Of a DNA stretch of 14,579 bases, positions 1 to 6,548 are shown piece by piece. The translations under genes and the position numbers were made by a program. The notes beneath the pieces were generated by a model that made no database searches, was not told where the DNA came from, and saw only the letters and a list, made by a program, of their open reading frames with translations. Source of the stretch: CBCXVS01 sp965178525 (GTDB taxonomy: Bacteria > Tectomicrobia > Entotheonellia > Entotheonellales > Entotheonellaceae). Position 1 is the first letter of the stretch. Each line of letters begins with the position of its first letter. The DNA lies in NCBI GenBank assembly GCA_965178525.1, contig CBCXVS010000206.1, positions 1-14,579 on the forward strand, in the 5' to 3' direction.

Positions 1-76
1 AGGTCGATTCGTTTCAGGCTTTTGAGTTTTTATTTCAACAAGTTGTCGCCGAATCACGGGAGGAACTTCGGTCTAG
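1..76 (+). repeat. Left copy of a long inverted repeat; truncated small-gene fragment
   Basis: Bases 1-76 are nearly identical to the reverse complement of 14477-14551. I count one substitution (position 6) and one extra C in a CC at about 49-50. Similarity stops abruptly after the CTAG at 73-76. The right copy lies within the 5' part of a small gene upstream of a TumE-family toxin, so the left copy reads on the plus strand as part of the same protein (SFQAFEFLFQQVV). It then shifts frame and runs into unrelated sequence. It starts at base 1, so the repeat probably continues outside the window. I read it as a gene remnant left by duplication, inversion or recombination. An assembly artefact at the contig ends is also possible. 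Confidence 0.8.
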
Positions 77-137
77 CACGAGACAGCTAAGTACCACAAC
101 GGCTACGAGCAGGCCCTGCCTAAGACGCTTCATCTCC

Positions 138-167
138 ACGTCCTTTGTTGCTACGTCCTTTGTTGCT
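138..167. repeat. Perfect 15-bp tandem duplication
   Basis: The unit ACGTCCTTTGTTGCT occurs twice head to tail (138-152 and 153-167) in the non-coding stretch between the repeat fragment and the hairpin. No function is evident. Confidence 0.8.
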
Positions 168-186
168 CTTCGGCGCAGATGAACAG

Positions 187-215
187 AAGGCGCCCACAGG
201 GACTGTGGGCGCCTT
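187..215 (-). terminator. Perfect GC-rich hairpin, likely terminator of the quinoprotein gene
   Basis: AAGGCGCCCACAG (187-199), a three-base loop, then CTGTGGGCGCCTT (203-215) form a flawless 13-bp stem. It lies about 40 bases past the stop codon of the minus-strand PQQ dehydrogenase, where a terminator is expected. The U-tract that would follow on the minus strand is poor (CTGTTC), so it may act as a weak terminator or as an RNA 3'-end stabiliser. Confidence 0.65.
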
Positions 216-256
216 GACGTGCCGATGTGAGACAACATACAGCCATCGAGCCCGGC

Positions 257-1653
257 TTACCGCGTAAACGCCACCACCATGTTGCCGTGCGACAGGTGAT
301 GTTCCTTGTATCCGAAGCCCGGAACCCCGCCAACCGCTTGCACAACGTATTGCTTACCATCGAGCCTGAAGGTGATCGGGCCGGCTTTGGCGGTCGTGCC
401 CAGGTTGAACGTGTACAGAATCTCACCCGTGACCGCATGGGTGGCATGAAACACGCCGCTGGCGCTGGTGTAGAAGACCACATTGCCCGCGGTGGTGAGC
501 ATCCCACCAGCATAGCCGTGCTTGCTCTTTTGATCACGCCAGATTTCCTTGCCATTTTTGACATCCATCGCAAGCCGGTCTTGGCATCGAGATAATGCAC
601 GTAGCCCGTTTTGTTCGGTTGCACCAGAACTTTCTCGCCGTTCAGGGGCACGATAATCGGGGTCGACATAGTATCGTAATCCCAGGGATCGCCCGGCACG
701 ACGACATAGCGCCAGACCACTTTGCCGGTATCGGTGTTGACGGCCACGACACTGGCGGCGCCAACGTTGTCATATTTCCCATCGCCACGGTTTTTCGGGT
801 TCCACGGATAGGCATTCGCCGTCCCCGTAAAGTACAGTTTCAATTCGGGATCCCAGGAGCCCGTGATCCAGGGGCCGGCACCACCATACTCGCGGCTGTC
901 GCCCGGCCAGGTCTCCGACCCCGGCTCCCCCGGGCCCGGGATCATATTAGCCTCCCACAGAAGCTCACCGTTCTCCGGATGCACGGCATACACAAAACCG
1001 GGTAGCCCGCCCCAATCCGTTCCGTTCAAGGGAACGAGAATCTTGCCGGGAATGGCCAACGGTCCTACCGTGGTGGCGTAGCCGGTCGCATCCTCTGCCT
1101 TTTCAAAATCCTTCGGGTACTTGAGATACTGTTTGACGAACTTCGGCGCACCCGTTTTGTAGTGCAGCGCACGCAGCTTCGTATCGTTGCTCAGAAAGTA
1201 AATGTGATCCCCGTAGAGGGCCACACCACGATGCTTGCCCGTGATGAAGGGAACATTGTAGCCGCCGAAGTCCTCCGGCAGTTCATGCTCGTAGCGCCAT
1301 ACCTGTTTTCCCGAACGGGCATGGATGGCGAAGACCTTGTTATCTTGGGCAAAATACACCAGTCCATCGTGGTACAGGGGCGTGTTTTGCGCATCGGTTT
1401 TGCCGCCGGTGGAAAAGAGCCACGCCACTTTGAGGTTTTTGACATTGAGTGTATTGAGCTGCGACAGGGTACTATACCGGTGGCCGGCCCAGTTGCCATT
1501 GGTATGCAGCCAGGATTCGGCAGGGTCGGCGGACAGGAGCACATCCGTCACCGGTTTGCCCGCATCCTGATCTTGCGCCCACCCGGTCATGCCCATCAGT
1601 AGTACCACGACGATGAGACCTCCATATGCCAGACTTCGTACGATGCGGTTCAT
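257..1653 (-). pseudogene. PQQ-dependent dehydrogenase (quinoprotein), frameshifted and internally shortened
   Basis: This was a periplasmic PQQ-dependent alcohol/sugar dehydrogenase with a beta-propeller fold. The start is ATG at 1651-1653 behind GAGGAGGGAGAG. Residues 1-27 form a Sec signal peptide ending GWA/QD. Family marks are WAGHRYSTLSQLN (55-67), HRGVALYGDHIYF (141-153) and GDPWDYD (321-327), the usual site of the catalytic Asp. WDYD carries an acid two residues after that Asp, a feature of lanthanide enzymes but also of other quinoproteins. No adjacent Cys-Cys pair is seen before HRGVA. Frame is lost near 570-580, after YLDAKTGL, and resumes in another frame at AMDVKNGKEIW, running to AFTR and the stop at 257. 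The rejoined product is only about 465 residues, against roughly 560-600 usual. The segment normally between the KTG turn and the xALDxKTGKxxW blade is missing, which points to an internal deletion rather than a single-base slip. Confidence 0.85.
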
Positions 1654-2111
1654 GGCTCTCCCTCCTCTTTGAGATGTTCACCTCATGGCTGAGGCCGGCC
1701 CCAAGAAGCGGCGGCCCGACCCTCTCTACACCATGCAAGCCTGCCGCCTTGGAGCGCGCAATCAGGTCTCGCATCGGGTTCCATCTGACACCACATGTGC
1801 TAGGCATCAAGCATCCCTGCGTAGGCAAGTGAGCCATGGGAGGTTCTCTGTATGACAAGGTCAAGCGTTTTGTGCGCTGTTATGTCACACGGCGTTTGCC
1901 GGAATCGGCGCCGACGTGGTCGCGCGTATTAGTGCCCGAACAAAACTAAATTCATATTTTTCCTCTGGAAAAACGATGTCGCTAATTTTGTCCAGGGACT
2001 TAACTGGAAGCTGGGCTGCGGAACGTATACAATCGCCATCCTGTACGTCAGCGCTGTGCTGTAAATACGCGAACACCATTCGGTTACCCTACCCCTGCTG
2101 GGAGTTGGCGT
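1654..2111. promoter_or_regulatory. Divergent intergenic region between quinoprotein and VWA gene
   Basis: This 458-base gap separates two divergent genes and must hold both promoters. I found no convincing coding sequence. It contains a perfect palindrome TTTTTCC-TCT-GGAAAAA (1957-1973) and TCGGCGCCGA (1905-1914), which could be operator sites. No clean -35/-10 pair with 16-18 spacing was found for either gene. Confidence 0.4.
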
Positions 2112-3137
2112 GTGATGCGGCTGGTCCATCCCTATGCGCTCTTGTTACTCCTCCTCGTGCCCGTGCTCTTCTTCTGCAGCCAACATTGGCAGCGCCCAGT
2201 GGTCATCGGCTACTCCGCGATTCAGGAGTTGAAAGCGCTGCAGCCATCCGGGTTGACAAGGTTGCATCGCAGCTTGCCCCTGTTGCGCGTGCTGGTGCTG
2301 AGCCTCTGTATTGTGGCCCTGGCCCGTCCGCAATGGGGGCTGGAAGCCACGCGAATTCAACGTGAGGGGATTGCGATTGATATGGTGGTCGACATCTCTC
2401 ACAGCATGGCGGCGCAGGATTTGCAGCTCAATGATCAGCGACACCATCGTCTCGACGTGGTGAAACAGGCGTTTCGTGCGTTTGTGCAGGGGCATACGGC
2501 CGAGCTGGCAGGGCGCCAGGGCGATCTGATTGGCATGGTGACGTTTGCCCGCTACGCCGATAGCGTCAGTCCGCTCACGCTGGATCACGACATGCTGCTC
2601 GCCTTGCTCGACCAGATCGAGATCGTCATGCTGCCCGAAGATAACGGCACCTCCATTGGCGAAGCCATTGCCTTGGGCGTGGAACGATTGCGAGCGAGTA
2701 GCGCCAGGAGCCGGGTGATGATTCTGCTGACCGACGGTAGCCATAACGCCGGGTTGACCGAGCCCCTGGAGGCCGCCCAGATCGCCCATGCCTTCGGCAT
2801 CAAAATTTACACCATTGGCGCTGGTAGCCGCGGTGTCGCGCCGATTGCGCTGCGGACACGTGATGGGCGGATATGGTCCCAACGTATGACGGTGTCGATT
2901 GATGAGCAAACGCTCACGGCGGTGGCCACGCTCACCGGCGGACGGTATTTTCGCGCCACCGATGCGGCGGCGTTGCAGGCGATCTACGCGGAGATGGACC
3001 GGTTGGAGAAATCGGCTACGGTGGCGGAACATTACCAACAATACGTCGACTTTTTTCCCTTTTTCTTATTAGCTGCTCTGGGATGTTTGGTTCTTGAAGT
3101 GGTGTTGGTGAACACGCGGCTGCGGACGCTGCCCTAG
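2112..3137 (+). CDS. Membrane-anchored VWA-domain protein (BatA / MxaC / MxaL-like)
   Basis: This 341-residue protein has an N-terminal hydrophobic segment (8-22), a second at about 56-72, a von Willebrand factor A domain (about 88-295) and a C-terminal membrane helix (about 313-334). This is the BatA layout: the VWA domain faces the periplasm between anchors. The metal-ion-dependent adhesion site is intact: D94-I-S96-H-S98 (DxSxS, with His where Gly is common), T180 and D208 in LLTDGS. The start is GTG 2112 or the adjoining ATG 2115, with GGGAG at 2100-2104 upstream. BatA proteins usually sit with MoxR ATPase, DUF58 and BatB genes, none of which is here. It instead faces a quinoprotein gene. 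VWA proteins of similar size (MxaC, MxaL) sit in methanol dehydrogenase clusters together with a MoxR-type ATPase and are linked to enzyme maturation, so a maturation role is possible. That is inference. Confidence 0.88.
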   Translation: MMRLVHPYALLLLLLVPVLFFCSQHWQRPVVIGYSAIQELKALQPSGLTRLHRSLPLLRVLVLSLCIVALARPQWGLEATRIQREGIAIDMVVDISHSMAAQDLQLNDQRHHRLDVVKQAFRAFVQGHTAELAGRQGDLIGMVTFARYADSVSPLTLDHDMLLALLDQIEIVMLPEDNGTSIGEAIALGVERLRASSARSRVMILLTDGSHNAGLTEPLEAAQIAHAFGIKIYTIGAGSRGVAPIALRTRDGRIWSQRMTVSIDEQTLTAVATLTGGRYFRATDAAALQAIYAEMDRLEKSATVAEHYQQYVDFFPFFLLAALGCLVLEVVLVNTRLRTLP

Positions 3138-3262
3138 TAAGACACACGTGATCTCATGCCCCCGCCAGGGAATATCTGAGCATGATATCGTTTATGATAG
3201 GGTGAGACCGAGTGCAGGCCGTCCGCAGCCTGTTGGGAGCATCATAGGTCAGGAGGAACACC

Positions 3263-3937
3263 ATGCGTGATCACACAGCCGTCGAGGTCCGGAGCCGGCA
3301 TGGCGAACGTCTCTTGCCACGCCGCCGTCTTCTCCAAGCGGGATGTGCCGGTGCGGCAAGTCTGGTGCTCGGTAGCCTGTCGAGCATGGCGCAAACACGC
3401 CATGCTCCAGGCGTTTCCGATACCACAGGCACCGTGCTGCCCGCCACCCCTCAGTGCCAGAAGGGAGATCGCGTTCCCCCCCCCAAACAGACAGCGGGAC
3501 CGTTCTACACGCCCGATACCCCTGAGCGCACCAGCCTTCTGGAGCCCGGCCTGAAGGGCATGCCGTTGGTGGTGAGGGGGAATGTATTGAACACCCACTG
3601 TCAGCCCATTGCCGGCGCCCTGTTAGACTTCTGGCAGGCGGATGATGACGGGGACTACGATAACGCGGGTTATACCTTACGGGGACATCAGTTCGCGGAC
3701 ACGAGCGGTGCGTATCGCCTGGAAACCATTGTACCCGGGTATTATCCCGGCCGGACGCGACACATTCATGTGCGCGTGCAAGCGCCACATGGCCGTGTGC
3801 TCACCACGCAACTGTACTTCCCTGATGCACCGCAGAACAGGCGGGACGGCATCTTTGACCCCAGACTGGTGATGCAAGTTCGTGATACCGCCAAGGGGGG
3901 AAAACGGGCGCAGTTCGCTTTTGTCCTGCAGGTCTAA
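3263..3937 (+). CDS. Tat-exported intradiol ring-cleavage dioxygenase (protocatechuate 3,4-dioxygenase beta-like)
   Basis: This 224-residue non-haem Fe(III) dioxygenase should cleave an ortho-dihydroxyaromatic ring between its two hydroxyls. The start is ATG 3263 behind AGGAGG (3251-3256, spacing 6). The N-terminus carries a twin-arginine leader (PRRRLLQAG, 19-27, then a weakly hydrophobic stretch). The enzyme is therefore probably folded with its metal in the cytoplasm and exported. The catalytic core is recognisable: LLDFWQADDDGDYD (120-133) supplies iron ligand Tyr132, and PGYYPGRTRHIHV supplies Tyr161 (or Tyr160), Arg164, His167 and His169. The Arg-x-x-His-x-His spacing matches catechol and protocatechuate dioxygenases. 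LQAGC resembles a lipobox but the Cys is too close to the arginines. It is a single gene with no aromatic degradation partners in view, so the substrate is unknown. Confidence 0.88.
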   Translation: MRDHTAVEVRSRHGERLLPRRRLLQAGCAGAASLVLGSLSSMAQTRHAPGVSDTTGTVLPATPQCQKGDRVPPPKQTAGPFYTPDTPERTSLLEPGLKGMPLVVRGNVLNTHCQPIAGALLDFWQADDDGDYDNAGYTLRGHQFADTSGAYRLETIVPGYYPGRTRHIHVRVQAPHGRVLTTQLYFPDAPQNRRDGIFDPRLVMQVRDTAKGGKRAQFAFVLQV

Positions 3938-3950
3938 TCCGGCGTGCATC

Positions 3951-3971
3951 GGGCACGGCTGTGCCGTGCCC
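3951..3971. terminator. Perfect hairpin between convergent genes
   Basis: GGGCACGGC, a TGT loop and GCCGTGCCC form a perfect 9-bp stem. It lies in the 50-base gap between the stops of the dioxygenase (plus) and the VOC gene (minus), where it can serve both. No strong T-run follows on either side. Confidence 0.6.
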
Positions 3972-3987
3972 CTCCCTATGAGCTCTG

Positions 3988-4374
3988 CTAACGGTTGAGA
4001 TAGGTGATCACTGAGAGGGTCGCCCCTTGCGGATCCTTGATCAGAGCGAAGCGGCCGACATCCGGGATATCGCTGGGCGGCACGAGGATGTCGGCGCCGA
4101 GTTCCGCCGCTTTTTTCGCCGTGGCATCCACGTCTTCCACGGTGATGTAGGCTCCCCATTGCGGCCGTATGGCTTCCATCTGCGGCGGCATGGCCATCAT
4201 ACCACCGATGTCGGCACCCTTGTTCTTCACCATCGTATAGGACATGTCCGCCATCGTCACGTCTTCGGTCGTCCAACCCAACAACTGCGCATAGAATGTT
4301 TTTGCCGCCGCGACATCCGTCGTGGTCAGCTCAATCCAACTCACTGCTCCGTGTGGGGCCATGGCCTCAGACAT
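3988..4374 (-). CDS. VOC-family protein (glyoxalase / bleomycin-resistance / dioxygenase fold)
   Basis: This 128-residue single-domain protein has a complete vicinal-oxygen-chelate fold. HGAVSWIELTTTD (8-20) opens the first beta-alpha-beta-beta-beta unit, followed by FYAQLLGW (27-34). The second unit begins at WGAYITVEDVD (73-83) and ends FALIKDPQGATLSVI (109-123). This is the pattern of the PF00903-like proteins often annotated as glyoxalase/bleomycin resistance/extradiol dioxygenase. His8 and the acidic residues near Glu15 and Glu80 are candidate metal ligands, but the set cannot be fixed by eye. The start is ATG 4374 behind AGAGGAGA. It is divergent from the decarboxylase operon and has its own promoter-like sequence. 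Substrate is unknown; neighbours give no firm clue. Confidence 0.87.
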   Translation of the reverse strand: MSEAMAPHGAVSWIELTTTDVAAAKTFYAQLLGWTTEDVTMADMSYTMVKNKGADIGGMMAMPPQMEAIRPQWGAYITVEDVDATAKKAAELGADILVPPSDIPDVGRFALIKDPQGATLSVITYLNR

Positions 4375-4435
4375 ACTGATCTCCTCTGGCTTGCAGGTCT
4401 AGAACTGTTGGAGCCACATCATGCATACCGGCAAG

Positions 4436-4464
4436 AGTATACTGAACATTTGTGCACTATACAA
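4436..4464 (-). promoter_or_regulatory. Putative sigma70 promoter of the VOC gene
   Basis: On the minus strand TTGTAT (4459-4464), a 17-base spacer and TATACT (4436-4441) precede the gene start at 4374. The -10 matches five of six consensus bases; the -35 matches only TTG. Confidence 0.5.
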
Positions 4465-4492
4465 GGCTTGATAGAACGATTGTGCCGGATAA

Positions 4493-4521
4493 TTGACCTC
4501 CGACAGCACGGGTGACATAAT
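4493..4521 (+). promoter_or_regulatory. Strong sigma70 promoter of the decarboxylase operon
   Basis: TTGACC (4493-4498), a 17-base spacer and CATAAT (4516-4521) give two five-of-six hexamers at ideal spacing, about 90 bases before the start at 4614. This is the best promoter match noticed in the window. Confidence 0.7.
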
Positions 4522-4613
4522 GAGCCCATATCACGGCAGTAAAAGGTCTGCCTCCATCCCGTGGAGGCCAGGACCGCTCAGGTCGAAACGCCCAACAGGA
4601 GGAGGCGCAATCG

Positions 4614-5132
4614 ATGAGTGAGGAACAGGCAGCCATTCTGAGGCCCGAGACGCTCGTGGAGGAGTTCAAAAAAAATGGCGTCACCCATGTGGTGACCATA
4701 CCGGACAGTGAAACCAACTACTTGTACGAGTTGATGAAGGATCAGCCCTGGCTCGACGTGATCCCATCGTCCCGCGAAGGGGAGACCTTCGCCATTGCCT
4801 ATGGGCTGATGATAGGCGGCAAGGTGCCGGTTTGCTTGATTCAAAACACGGGGATGCTGGAATCCGGGGATTCGATCCGGGGCTATGCGCTGGATGCGGG
4901 TCTCCCCATGGTCTTCGTGGTCGGCTATCGGGGCTGGACGCGCCGCGGCGTGATTACCGACTCGGTCGCCCGCTACACCGAGCCGTTTCTGACGGCCTTC
5001 GGCATCAACTACTATCTGGTCGAGCAGAATGTCGATGGGCCACGCATCTCCCATGCGTTCGAAGAGGCCAGAGCTACGAAGCGGCCCGTGTGCGTGTTGA
5101 TCGGTGACGAATACCATGGATTCAACCGCTAG
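4614..5132 (+). CDS. TPP-dependent 2-oxoacid decarboxylase, PYR (alpha) subunit; sulfopyruvate/phosphonopyruvate decarboxylase-like
   Basis: This 172-residue protein matches the N-terminal pyrimidine-binding domain of split sulfopyruvate decarboxylases (ComD) and of phosphonopyruvate decarboxylase. Visible marks are VEEFKKNGVTHVVTIPDSE (15-33), SREGETFAIAYGLMIGGK (53-70), which holds the conserved Glu that activates thiamine diphosphate, and CLIQNTGMLESGDSIRG (74-90), the LIMQNSGLGNS-type loop. The start is ATG 4614 with AGGAGGAGG at 4597-4605. It is the first gene of an operon; the PP subunit follows after 44 bases. The product should pair with it to form the active site at the subunit interface. 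No coenzyme M, sulfolactate or phosphonate genes are nearby, so the true 2-oxoacid is unknown. Confidence 0.85.
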   Translation: MSEEQAAILRPETLVEEFKKNGVTHVVTIPDSETNYLYELMKDQPWLDVIPSSREGETFAIAYGLMIGGKVPVCLIQNTGMLESGDSIRGYALDAGLPMVFVVGYRGWTRRGVITDSVARYTEPFLTAFGINYYLVEQNVDGPRISHAFEEARATKRPVCVLIGDEYHGFNR

Positions 5133-5150
5133 AAGATGAAAACAGGGATC

Positions 5151-5168
5151 CGCGAAGGACGCGAAGGA
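5151..5168 (+). repeat. Two tandem 9-bp units carrying the ribosome binding site
   Basis: CGCGAAGGA occurs twice in tandem (5151-5159, 5160-5168). The second copy forms the AAGGAG (5164-5169) that lies 7 bases before the PP-subunit start; the first copy offers a second, more distant site. Confidence 0.6.
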
Positions 5169-5176
5169 GAGAGATC

Positions 5177-5767
5177 ATGATCAATGTTGAGGATGTATTT
5201 CGAGTGTTTCAACAACATCGTGGTGACGCCATTGTCATTCCCGTTGGCACATCTGGCCGGAAGTGGCGGGATTTTAGCGCCAATGAAAAGCGCGACCTGA
5301 ATCTCGGAGGCGCCATGGGGCAAACGACCTCAGCGGCTCTCGGCGTCTCCCTGTCGCTCCCAAACGAGAAGGTGGTGATATTTGACGCGGAAGGCGCCCT
5401 CCTCATGAACCTGGGGATTCTGGCGACGATTGCCGGCAAAAATCCCGAGAACTTCTACCACTTTTTACTGGACAACGAGTGTTACGCCACGACCGGCGGG
5501 CAGCCGGTTCCGAACGCCCAGAACATCAACTATGCCGGCATGGCGAAAGAAGCGGGCTATGCCGCCGCCTATAACTTCACCGATCTCGAAGAGTTTGACC
5601 TCCACGCGGAGGAAATCCTCAATCAGAAGGGGCCGGTTTTTATCGCCATCAAAGTGGTACCGGAGGTCGAAAACGAGCCCATCGGGCGGCGCGTGCGCCG
5701 GCCCCAGCGCAGTCGGGCCGAGACGGTGCGCGATTTGCAGCAGGAACTGGGCATTACAGCCGGGTAG
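5177..5767 (+). CDS. TPP-dependent 2-oxoacid decarboxylase, PP (beta) subunit with altered GDG motif
   Basis: This 196-residue protein is the pyrophosphate-binding partner (ComE-like) of the preceding subunit. LNLGGAMGQTTSAALGVSL (41-59) is the conserved GxMG-type stretch. VVIFDAEGALLMNLGILATIA (66-86) aligns with the usual VxxxDGDGxLLMNLGxLxTIA, and LLDNECYATTGGQP (97-110) is the DNExYxxTGGQ end of the cofactor motif. The normal Mg-binding Asp of GDG is replaced by Glu72 (A71-E72-G73), while Asn100 is kept. It probably still binds Mg-TPP, but this is an unusual site. The start is ATG 5177 with AAGGAG at spacing 7. The C-terminal tail (about 170-196) is Arg-rich (RRVRRPQRSR) and goes beyond the core fold. 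It probably makes a heteromer with the alpha subunit; substrate is unknown. Confidence 0.85.
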   Translation: MINVEDVFRVFQQHRGDAIVIPVGTSGRKWRDFSANEKRDLNLGGAMGQTTSAALGVSLSLPNEKVVIFDAEGALLMNLGILATIAGKNPENFYHFLLDNECYATTGGQPVPNAQNINYAGMAKEAGYAAAYNFTDLEEFDLHAEEILNQKGPVFIAIKVVPEVENEPIGRRVRRPQRSRAETVRDLQQELGITAG

Positions 5768-5805
5768 TCCGTGGGTGTGCCAGCCAGGGGGATGGAGAAA
5801 CGGAC

Positions 5806-6066
5806 CTAAAGGGCGTTGTGCTCTGTCCCTATGTCTTCGTCTCGGCGCGCATTCGGTCTAATCTCGGCATCGATTTCCTCAAGCGTCTTGCCGCGACCCC
5901 ATGCGCTACGTGTGGCCTCAAGCATATGATGCACCTCTTGAGGGAGCGGTTGCGGCGGACGATCATCTACCACGGTTATGAGCAGCCGATGACGACCGGC
6001 TCCGAGCTGCGCACCGAGCCACTTCAGGTGGCCATCTTCGTAGATCGCTTCGTAGGTTATGGCCAT
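5806..6066 (-). CDS. Small antitoxin-like protein (DUF104 / VapB-like N-terminus), no toxin beside it
   Basis: This 86-residue protein starts at ATG 6066 behind AAGGAG (spacing 9). Its N-terminus, MAITYEAIYEDGHLKWLG, followed by HRLLITVVDD, resembles the short beta-strand opening of DUF104/VapB-like antitoxins (xxxAxYExGxLxPLE). The C-terminal half, from about residue 48, has ATRSAWGRGKTLEEIDAEIR, an alpha-helical segment seen in many small antitoxin-type proteins that ends before an RxxRDE-like tail. In such families a PIN or similar toxin gene normally follows. Downstream here is the convergent decarboxylase gene, so the toxin is absent or lost. Assignment is by resemblance only; it could be an unrelated small protein. 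Confidence 0.65.
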   Translation of the reverse strand: MAITYEAIYEDGHLKWLGAQLGAGRHRLLITVVDDRPPQPLPQEVHHMLEATRSAWGRGKTLEEIDAEIRPNARRDEDIGTEHNAL

Positions 6067-6548
6067 GGTCGATACTCCTTAGCCCTGTTGACACCATGAC
6101 CTGCCATGCCTCAGGGCAGCGTCGAACATACCTTCTTATCATCACAAGAGTATCGCTTTGCCTCAATAAACACAAGATCATGCAGGCATGGGTGCAGTTA
6201 TTGGGGACAGTCCCTTTTCTCCCTACATCCTACGCCACGGGACAGGAAAATCCGCCTTCGGAGTGCAAAATCTGTCGGATAATCCAGGCCGTTGCTTCGC
6301 TGACGAGCAAGGTCACGATTGGGTTTGCATCCTTCTCTAACTCTAAGCCGATGCGACCGGTGGGAAAACATGTTCGCATACAATGTTCAGCCGTCATTCT
6401 TCAATATTAGGTTTCTTGCAAAGCATCGACGAAATTCCTAAATTTCTATCGTCCAAATCTTATGTTTTGACTTTCATTATGTGGTATAGTACCTCTTAAC
6501 TTTCATCTCAGTGACCTAGCATATAACCTGAGCAGAGGAAAACGACTT
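6067..6548. other. Gene-free stretch, AT-rich at its right end, with a GGGACAGTCCC palindrome
   Basis: No convincing gene is seen in this 480-base interval. A plus-strand open frame (6096-6410) lacks a ribosome site and any recognisable motif. The sequence TTGGGGACAGTCCCTTTT (6201-6218) contains a perfect palindrome, GGGACAGTCCC (6204-6214). From memory, similar TTGGGGACAGTCCC elements recur between genes in many bacteria, often near REP-associated Y1 transposases; no such transposase is present here. The last 150 bases are markedly AT-rich and lead into the promoter of the next gene. Confidence 0.5.
6482..6490 (+). promoter_or_regulatory. Putative extended -10 promoter of the secreted-protein gene
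   Basis: TGGTATAGT fits an extended -10 element (TGn plus TATAGT). TTGACT at 6467-6472 is only 12 bases upstream, too close to act as a normal -35. The gene starts at 6549. Confidence 0.4.

Noticed and set aside
595..1602. Plus-strand open frames opposite the quinoprotein (595-1005, 1162-1602)
   Set aside because: Both mirror a well-supported minus-strand coding region and have no motifs of their own.
1916..2365. Plus-strand open frame overlapping the start of the VWA gene
   Set aside because: It has no ribosome site and no family resemblance, and it overlaps the VWA coding region in another frame.
2145..3041. 298-codon minus-strand open frame opposite the VWA gene
   Set aside because: It is fully antisense to a gene with a clear domain, is His/Gln/Arg-rich in the way of shadow frames, and shows no recognisable motif.
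3341..3355. Lipobox-like LQAGC in the dioxygenase leader
   Set aside because: The Cys comes only about seven residues after the twin arginines, without a hydrophobic core between, so a lipoprotein site is unlikely.
6096..6410. 104-codon plus-strand open frame
   Set aside because: No Shine-Dalgarno, no recognisable domain, and it runs through the GGGACAGTCCC palindrome and AT-rich DNA.
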